Shown here piece after piece: positions 34,283 through 39,195 of a stretch of 39,195 bases of DNA (position 1 is its first letter; every line of letters begins with the position of its first letter). The DNA lies in assembly GCA_002083565.1 (NCBI GenBank), contig MSXM01000009.1, positions 1-39,195 on the forward strand, written 5' to 3'. The notes below the pieces were generated by a model. It had not been told where the DNA came from. It did not search any database and saw only the letters and a program-made list of their open reading frames with translations. This stretch comes from Nitrospira sp. ST-bin4. Lineage in GTDB: Bacteria; Nitrospirota; Nitrospiria; Nitrospirales; Nitrospiraceae. Both the position numbers and the translations under genes were made by a program.

Positions 34283-34657
34283 TTACGCGCAGTGCAATGC
34301 TTCAGCTCGCCGGCGGACATCCTCGGCCTTCTGCACCTGCCCGAGGTTTTCATAGAGAGAGGCAATATTTGTGTGGAGATGGGACAACAACTGCCCGAGC
34401 TGGGCTTCCTGTGCGATCACATTGGCTTCCAGCGCCAACTTCTTTTCCTCACTCCGGCGGAAACGTTCTTCCAGCCGTTGCACCAATTGAATCCACCCGC
34501 GGACTTTTGCCGAATCCAGGTTGGGCAACGCCGGCAAGGGTTCTGCGCGGTCGAGGGATTTTTCTGTTTGGTTCATCCAATTGATAAAGACGAGAAAGTC
34601 GCCCAACGTAATTTCAAGTGCAGATGTTGCGCCATCTTCGATTACCAGGTCTTCCAT
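34283..34657 (-). CDS. Hypothetical coiled-coil protein
   Basis: This 124-residue acidic protein has no signal peptide. The second half is a coiled coil (LEERFRRSEEKKLALEANVI) that ends in a TPR-like helix pair (LHTNIASLYENLGQVQKAED). AAAGGAG precedes the ATG at 34657. I recognise no family. Confidence 0.75.
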   Translation of the reverse strand: MEDLVIEDGATSALEITLGDFLVFINWMNQTEKSLDRAEPLPALPNLDSAKVRGWIQLVQRLEERFRRSEEKKLALEANVIAQEAQLGQLLSHLHTNIASLYENLGQVQKAEDVRRRAEALHCA

Positions 34658-34989
34658 TCTTACTCCTTTGCCAATCCGGTCACGTGAGTGGGGATTATCT
34701 CAATTGGTTGAATGTTTACCCAGCCTGAACGGAACATATTGCCTCGCAATACCGTGGAATGTCCTACATATGGTGCCTGGCCAGGGGAGAGCTATTTCCC
34801 CCGATCCGTCATTTGACCTCCTTTCGTAATGGCACGGACATACGCCAATTACCATATGAGTCCACAACAGGATGGGGCTACGGATTAATACCCCACTAGA
34901 TTAAGGGATGTCAATGAATCGAATGAGTTAAGGAGAAATTATTCTTAATCTTGTTCTACGGAGTGGGCGTACTGAGGGAAGTTGCCTGG
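34658..34989. other. 332-bp gap with a nano-ORF
   Basis: I see no ordinary gene. On the minus strand a strong ribosome site AAAGGAGGTC at 34815-34824 precedes a seven-codon frame (M-T-D-R-G-K-stop, 34792-34812). The remainder is AT-richer and unassigned, probably promoter DNA. Confidence 0.4.
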
Positions 34990-35343
34990 CTAACGGGCAT
35001 CATGACCCCTTAGAAAGAGGTCTGTTCTCATCGGATAGGCACCTGCCGGTGGTTGTTCTGAGCCGATCGCTGCTTCGCAGGCGTAGCCTGGATGGAGTGG
35101 CCACAGCAACGAGCGGCCCGCAACGTCTCCTCGGATGTGAATATGTCGAAAGGTGACGCCCAGGCGCACAGCATCCTCTTTCAATTTTTCGATGCATTCC
35201 TCGGATGTGAAGGCTCGGCGCGAGATGAGCAGAGGGTCTCCCGATGCACTATGAAACACAACAAATTCCCCGGCACACCCGGTCATGAGCCCTAGCACTA
35301 GGCACAGGCAGGTGATCCCTCGCATGGACATCCGGCTATTCAT
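34990..35343 (-). CDS. Small lipoprotein
   Basis: This 117-residue lipoprotein has the signal M-R-G-I-T-C-L-C-L-V-L-G-L-M with lipobox M-T-G-C. The mature part has conserved-looking segments (V-F-H-S-A-S-G-D-P-L-L-I-S, CIEKLKEDAVRLGVTFRHIH) and two cysteines that could pair (residues near 50 and 89). No family is recognised. The start could be 35343 or 35325; the first is kept. The gap to the transglycosylase gene is divergent. Confidence 0.7.
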   Translation of the reverse strand: MNSRMSMRGITCLCLVLGLMTGCAGEFVVFHSASGDPLLISRRAFTSEECIEKLKEDAVRLGVTFRHIHIRGDVAGRSLLWPLHPGYACEAAIGSEQPPAGAYPMRTDLFLRGHDAR

Positions 35344-35702
35344 CAGAAATTAACCTTGTGATGCGATAAGCACGGTCATGAGGCGCCTATTATCCATCGG
35401 CCAACCATACCATAAGAGACGGAGTATTGTTCGACGTTGCACGGAGAGTGGCGATGCGGTAGAGACGCAAAATGCGTCGATAAGAGCGGAAAACTCGATC
35501 CGAGCTGTCACCCCTCCCTACGAAAGTTGGGAGGGGTGACAGCATCTAAACGGTTGGTAATTCAGATAGTTGTATCGATGCGCCCCAAGTCGTTTTGGCA
35601 TGAAAGCTGCGGATGTCAGTCCTGACTGTGTGAGGGCGTTTCAGCCTGGAGAGGTCTCACAGAATCGGATAATGACCGTAATTGATTGAGAGGAGCGCAC
35701 CG
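35344..35702. other. 359-bp divergent gap with structured leader
   Basis: No gene is seen. The gap holds a short hairpin GACGCA-AAA-TGCGTC (35464-35478) and a long GAAA-capped hairpin (35504-35543), both described separately. The remainder presumably carries the divergent promoters of the lipoprotein and the transglycosylase genes. Confidence 0.45.
35504..35543 (+). ncRNA. Candidate structured leader element (GAAA-capped hairpin)
   Basis: Fifteen perfect base pairs (GCTGTCACCCCTCCC at 35504-35518 with GGGAGGGGTGACAGC at 35529-35543) continue through a T-T mismatch and an AC/GT pair to a GAAA tetraloop. It lies about 160 nt before the lytic transglycosylase gene and is preceded by the small GACGCA hairpin. 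There is no U-tract, so it is not a simple terminator on either strand. No known riboswitch matches. An operator or transcript-stability role is equally possible. Confidence 0.4.
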
Positions 35703-36404
35703 ATGACAACATCCTTTGCCTTGTGCCGAACGAGTGATCGGCAGGTTGAACGGATAGGCGGCCTCTGTCACAAGAAAGTATCGAAAAGAAGAACACAGGT
35801 GTATGCGGCAGCGTTGCTCGTTGTGGCCGCAGCCTTTCCGGCACATGCGGAGGGCGATGATCATCGGTCCATTAGTTCTGCTGGAACTGTTCATGTGGCG
35901 AGCGTGCCAGGTGACCGGAAACTCACATCGGTCACGAATCGGCATCGGTATCATGCGGCAGTATCGGACCAAGAACTTGAAGAGGCGGTCGCACACTATG
36001 CCCGGGAAAACAGGTTGTCTCCGGCGTTATTGATGGCCATCATGAAGGCGGAGTCAGGTTTTAATCCATTGGCAATTTCCAAGGCGGGCGCTGTCGGTCT
36101 TATGCAGCTGATTCCCGAAACAGCGATCCGGCATGGGGTAAAGAATATGTACGATACGAGGGATAATATTGCCGGCGGCGCTCGACATATCCGATATCTC
36201 CTCAATCGATTTCACGGCAATGTTCCGTTTGCACTCGCTGCGTACAATGCAGGAGAGGGGAAGGTCGACCGCTATCGCCAGATTCCGCCGTACAAGGAAA
36301 CGAGGGCCTATGTAAAGAAGGTCATCGGGTTCTACCATGGCTATCAGACCGGCATGAGAGCGAATAGAATCGAGTATAGGGCCAGTCTGATGCCTATGCG
36401 CTGA
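35703..36404 (+). CDS. Lytic transglycosylase, SLT domain
   Basis: This 233-residue periplasmic enzyme cleaves peptidoglycan to 1,6-anhydro-muropeptides. A signal-like hydrophobic segment occurs after an unusually long basic start (residues about 33-49, V-Y-A-A-A-L-L-V-V-A). The SLT domain has catalytic Glu in A-I-M-K-A-E-S-G-F, then AISKAGAVGLMQLIPETA and F-A-L-A-A-Y-N-A-G-E-G. GAGGAG precedes the ATG at 35703. Its products feed the AnmK pathway encoded in the same window. Confidence 0.9.
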   Translation: MTTSFALCRTSDRQVERIGGLCHKKVSKRRTQVYAAALLVVAAAFPAHAEGDDHRSISSAGTVHVASVPGDRKLTSVTNRHRYHAAVSDQELEEAVAHYARENRLSPALLMAIMKAESGFNPLAISKAGAVGLMQLIPETAIRHGVKNMYDTRDNIAGGARHIRYLLNRFHGNVPFALAAYNAGEGKVDRYRQIPPYKETRAYVKKVIGFYHGYQTGMRANRIEYRASLMPMR

Positions 36405-36498
36405 TGCCGGAACTTGAGGGGAGCAACAAAGATTCTTCGTCTACGGAAGAAGACGTGCGGGGTAGATGGATACATGATCCTCAATGGGCCAGGAACCA

Positions 36499-37305
36499 TC
36501 AGTGATGTGTGGAGCTGAATCGCCGGCACAACTCGACAAACTGTACGATCGAGATCGATTCCGCCCTGACGGTTGATGCGAGCCCACATGATGTCAAAAT
36601 TTCAGCCGTGTTGCTCTGAGCGTAGCCCTCATCCTTCAGCGAATTGATGAGTGTTTTGCGTCGGTGCGCGAAGGCCGCTTTGACCAGGGCGGCGAATTTT
36701 GGTTCTTGTTCCCGGTTCAGTGCTCTCTGAGATCTGGTCTTTAGCTGAACCACAGCAGAGCCGACTTCCGGTCTGGGTCGGAAGCACTGTGCAGAGACGC
36801 GAAACGCCTTCGTGATCTCCGCCGCATACTGTGCCATGACCGACAGCACTCCGTAGGCGGGACTTCCAGGCTTGGCAACGAGCCGGTCAGCCACTTCATC
36901 TTGCAGCATCAGTACCATACGGGGAAATCGATCACGCTGATCGAGCAGCCGGAACAAAAGAGGAGTGGACAAATAGTACGGAAGATTGGCGACAACAATG
37001 GTGCCGATTGGAAGGCCGTCGATCGGGTAGGTCATCGCATCGTCCAGGATCAGCGTAAGATTGGGATAGTGCACTTGTTGTTCGCTCAGATAGGCATGGA
37101 GCCTCGGATCGACTTCGATCGCCGTCACACGATTGGCCGATCGGCAAAGCGTTTCTGTGAGAATGCCGCGGCCTGGTCCAATTTCCAATACGGAATCGTT
37201 CGAGTCTAATGCGGCGGCTGCGACAATCTTGCGGACGATATTCGGATCGATGAGAAAGTTCTGTCCGAGACGTTTGATCGCAGCAGGCGGGTCCGGGCGA
37301 CTCAC
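36499..37305 (-). CDS. rsmA: 16S rRNA dimethyladenosine transferase RsmA (KsgA)
   Basis: This 268-residue enzyme dimethylates two adjacent adenosines in the 3' hairpin of 16S rRNA. Motifs are G-Q-N-F-L-I-D, SAM motif I L-E-I-G-P-G-R-G and catalytic N-L-P-Y-Y. The C-terminal R-P-R-P-E-V-G-S-A-V and AFAHRRKTLINSL also match. The start is a GTG at 37305 overlapping the stop of the upstream ORF (GTGA), so translation is coupled. The longer open frame to 37509 runs through that upstream ORF and is not used. Confidence 0.95.
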   Translation of the reverse strand: MSRPDPPAAIKRLGQNFLIDPNIVRKIVAAAALDSNDSVLEIGPGRGILTETLCRSANRVTAIEVDPRLHAYLSEQQVHYPNLTLILDDAMTYPIDGLPIGTIVVANLPYYLSTPLLFRLLDQRDRFPRMVLMLQDEVADRLVAKPGSPAYGVLSVMAQYAAEITKAFRVSAQCFRPRPEVGSAVVQLKTRSQRALNREQEPKFAALVKAAFAHRRKTLINSLKDEGYAQSNTAEILTSCGLASTVRAESISIVQFVELCRRFSSTHH

Positions 37306-37631
37306 GCGCCATGCACCGGCGGAATGGGAGAAGGCCGTGAAAGCCGTTGAATCAAGGCGGCCAGCGGCGTTCGATAGCAGTCGATTAAATCGGTATATTC
37401 TTCGATCATATCGTTGGTGAAGCACGGTCCCGGGTGAATCCCGGCAAAGGTCTGTCCTTCTTGGGCTCCCACTGATTCTGTAAGGACTGCGATGGTTGCG
37501 GTCCTCCATTTCGCCACGCGTTCGATTCCTGCGACGGTGTTGAGATCAGTCAGTGTCTGCTTGGCGAGCGCATCCAATTCGTGCAGTTGTCGCTGGAGCC
37601 GTTGAAGCGCTGTGGCCGGCTGAGCGGTCAT
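37302..37631 (-). CDS. Small hypothetical protein between pdxA and rsmA
   Basis: This is a 109-residue helical protein without signal or membrane parts. It reads TALQRLQRQLHELDALAKQT, V-A-K-W-R-T-A-T-I-A-V-L and a C-terminal half with two cysteines. It starts with ATGA overlapping the pdxA stop and ends overlapping the rsmA GTG. Its reality is therefore supported by position. I recognise no family. Confidence 0.8.
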   Translation of the reverse strand: MTAQPATALQRLQRQLHELDALAKQTLTDLNTVAGIERVAKWRTATIAVLTESVGAQEGQTFAGIHPGPCFTNDMIEEYTDLIDCYRTPLAALIQRLSRPSPIPPVHGA

Positions 37632-38656
37632 GGCCGGACCCTTGTGATGGTGGCGGCCAATGTGATTGCTTCGAGTAAACTGCCGGGATCGGCGAGGCCT
37701 TTGCCGACGATATCGAATGCTGTTCCATGATCGACGGATGTGCGAATAATCGGCAGACCGACCGTGAGATTTACGCACGTGCCAAACGCCATGAGCTTCA
37801 GAGGAATCAACCCTTGGTCATGATACAGAGCCACTACTCCGTCATATTCTCCATGCACTGCCTTGCCGAACAGCGTATCAGCGGGCAGCGGATTGCTGGC
37901 GAGGATGCCTTGTGCCTGGGCCGCCCGCGCCGCCGGTAGAATGACGCGGGATTCTTCGTTGCCGAACAGGCCGTGTTCGCCTGCGTGAGGGTTCAGCGCC
38001 GCGATGCCGATCCTGGGCCTTTTGATTCCAAAGAGTTGAGTCAGCGCCAGTTGTGCCAGTCTGATCGCCTTTTCAATTTTTGCCCGAGTGAGAAGTGATG
38101 GGAGATCTTTGATCGCAACGTGAGTCGTGACAAACATGATGCGCAGCGGCCCGCCTATGATCATCATGCCGGATTCTTTCGCACGGGTCAGATCAGCCAG
38201 CAGCTCCGTATGCCCCGGATAACGGCAGCCGGCCATGTTGATCGCTTCCTTATTGATCGGTGCGGTGACGATCCCGTCGATGCAACCGATTTGAGCCAGT
38301 TCGACCCCTTTTTTTATAAAGGCGACCGACGCAGCCCCGGTTGCCGCCGCCGCTACTCCTTGTGTAAATCGTTTCAGCGGTTGCTCAAGCGGATCGAGCA
38401 CCGCGACCGTTCCTTCTCGCCAGGGCTGTCGTTCATGACTATCTACGCGCAGGGCTTTGAGTTTTAGGTTCAGGGCCTTAATTGTCTGCTCCATCACAGG
38501 AAATGACCCGATGACGATTGGATGGCAGACATTTCGCAGCCTTCGTCCGGCAACCGCCTTGGCGATCACTTCCGGGCCGATCCCGGCTGGATCTCCCATC
38601 GTGATTCCGAGAAGGGGAAGTCGCGCTGATGTCCTCTTGGCCGATGTCGATTTCAT
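37628..38656 (-). CDS. pdxA: 4-hydroxythreonine-4-phosphate dehydrogenase PdxA
   Basis: This 342-residue enzyme acts in the DXP-dependent vitamin B6 pathway. It oxidises 4-phosphohydroxy-threonine to the precursor that PdxJ uses. Conserved parts are LLGITMGDPAGIGPEVIAKA, then DGIVTAPINKEAINMAG and Y-P-G-H-T-E-L-L-A with a metal His. The other metal His residues lie in V-T-T-H-V-A and A-L-Y-H-D-Q-G. N-P-H-A-G-E is present. I use 38656 (M-K-S-T-S) because the upstream frame overlaps the antiporter gene. It lies 11 nt after that gene. Confidence 0.95.
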   Translation of the reverse strand: MKSTSAKRTSARLPLLGITMGDPAGIGPEVIAKAVAGRRLRNVCHPIVIGSFPVMEQTIKALNLKLKALRVDSHERQPWREGTVAVLDPLEQPLKRFTQGVAAAATGAASVAFIKKGVELAQIGCIDGIVTAPINKEAINMAGCRYPGHTELLADLTRAKESGMMIIGGPLRIMFVTTHVAIKDLPSLLTRAKIEKAIRLAQLALTQLFGIKRPRIGIAALNPHAGEHGLFGNEESRVILPAARAAQAQGILASNPLPADTLFGKAVHGEYDGVVALYHDQGLIPLKLMAFGTCVNLTVGLPIIRTSVDHGTAFDIVGKGLADPGSLLEAITLAATITRVRP

Positions 38657-38667
38657 TGGGTGGAGAC

Positions 38668-39195
38668 TCACTGTCCCAAAGCCAAATATAGCGTATAGCC
38701 TATATACAGCAGCGCTCCGCTGCTCAGCAACCATGCCCGCCAATAGCCGCCGATGAAGAGCTGTAGCAGGTAGAACACCACTGCTTGCACGGCCAATACC
38801 ATCGTCACCGATGCAGAGGAGGCGATGGCCCACTCGGTTCCCAGCAAACCTACCGAGACCGGAATGGTCCCCTGAAAAACCATTGCGCCTGTCACATTGG
38901 CGACGGCGAGGCGGTCTTTTTTGCGATAGAGCCAGAGAAAACTATTGGACATCTCCGGCAGTTCGGTTGCCAGTGGTGCGATGAGTAATGCAAGGATCAA
39001 TGGCGAAACCGCAAACATCCCGGCCATTGATTCTGCTGCGCTGACAAACAGATGTGCGCCTAAGATCAGTCCGGCCAGACCAGCGAAAGCTTGTAGTCCG
39101 ATCATGATTCGTGACGGTGTAGCCGCGGATTTGGCGAAGATCAGCGGTTCGAGTTGGCCGCCTGCCCCTCCTTCCTCTTCAGGCGCGCTGAGTTT
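38668..39195 (-). CDS. CaCA-family sodium/calcium antiporter, partial (5' end off-window)
   Basis: This is the C-terminal part of a CaCA (YrbG-like) cation antiporter of the inner membrane. It opens in an acidic cytoplasmic loop (L-S-A-P-E-E-E-G-G-A-G-G), followed by five TM segments. The second alpha-repeat is S-P-L-I-L-A-L-L-I-A-P-L-A-T-E-L-P-E, with the ion-binding Glu in T-E-L-P-E. The start is beyond 39195. It ends 11 nt before pdxA and is probably the first or an early gene of that operon. Confidence 0.9.
   Translation of the reverse strand, partial: KLSAPEEEGGAGGQLEPLIFAKSAATPSRIMIGLQAFAGLAGLILGAHLFVSAAESMAGMFAVSPLILALLIAPLATELPEMSNSFLWLYRKKDRLAVANVTGAMVFQGTIPVSVGLLGTEWAIASSASVTMVLAVQAVVFYLLQLFIGGYWRAWLLSSGALLYIGYTLYLALGQ

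Noticed and set aside
35440..35543. Possible c-di-GMP-I (GEMM) riboswitch before the transglycosylase
   Set aside because: ACGCAAA and a GNRA loop are present but in the wrong order and without the conserved flanking helices.

Overview
The window looks like a chromosomal segment of a Nitrospira-type bacterium (Nitrospirota). It is moderately GC-rich and Gram-negative: there are outer-membrane barrels, lipoproteins, AsmA and an OmpA-like lipoprotein. The gene content is housekeeping plus an RHS island. The taxonomic assignment is inferred from gene style and repeat style, not from a database search.

Layout. (1) 1-5157 is an accessory island. An IS110-family element (about 1-1624) sits inside the YD-repeat region of an RHS gene. 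It is followed by the RHS core with a Cys-rich tip and a small putative immunity gene. Next come a second, decayed RHS copy with a Gly-rich tip and a two-TM putative immunity gene, then scraps of a third RHS gene and probably a fic gene. The IS110 non-coding end folds like a bridge RNA. Two of its loop segments match the left target flank and the element's right end exactly, both in register with a shared ATACC junction. (2) 5158-13190 is envelope-related: a secreted protein, a MidA-like methyltransferase carrying a repeat-derived in-frame insert, AsmA, MscS, a DUF481 barrel, MscL and an OmpA-like lipoprotein closed by a strong terminator. (3) 13219-17148 is a minus-strand regulon. A sigma-54 activator with a Cys-containing GAF domain is followed by a palindrome and a near-consensus -24/-12 promoter. 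These precede a YHS - DsrE - pyridoxamine-oxidase-fold - NTF2-fold operon. (4) 17224-25338 holds a HEAT-repeat protein divergent from an F1-only ATP synthase operon (atpH-A-G-D-C), then an RluD-type pseudouridine synthase and small genes. Three of the atp gaps carry different palindromic spacers. (5) 25401-32910 holds a GNAT protein, an outer-membrane barrel, a znuACB-type metal ABC transporter, anmK, a DUF2726 protein, a TPR protein and a beta-helix protein. (6) 33088-39195 holds a REC-GGDEF protein, a coiled-coil protein, a small lipoprotein, a lytic transglycosylase preceded by a structured leader, and a coupled minus-strand operon: CaCA antiporter (partial) - pdxA - small ORF - rsmA.

The points most worth following up are the self-consistent IS110 bridge-RNA guides, the RHS tip/immunity pairs, the sigma-54 regulon, and the mobile palindromic repeats. 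Those repeats lie between convergent genes, between atp genes, and inside a methyltransferase coding sequence.
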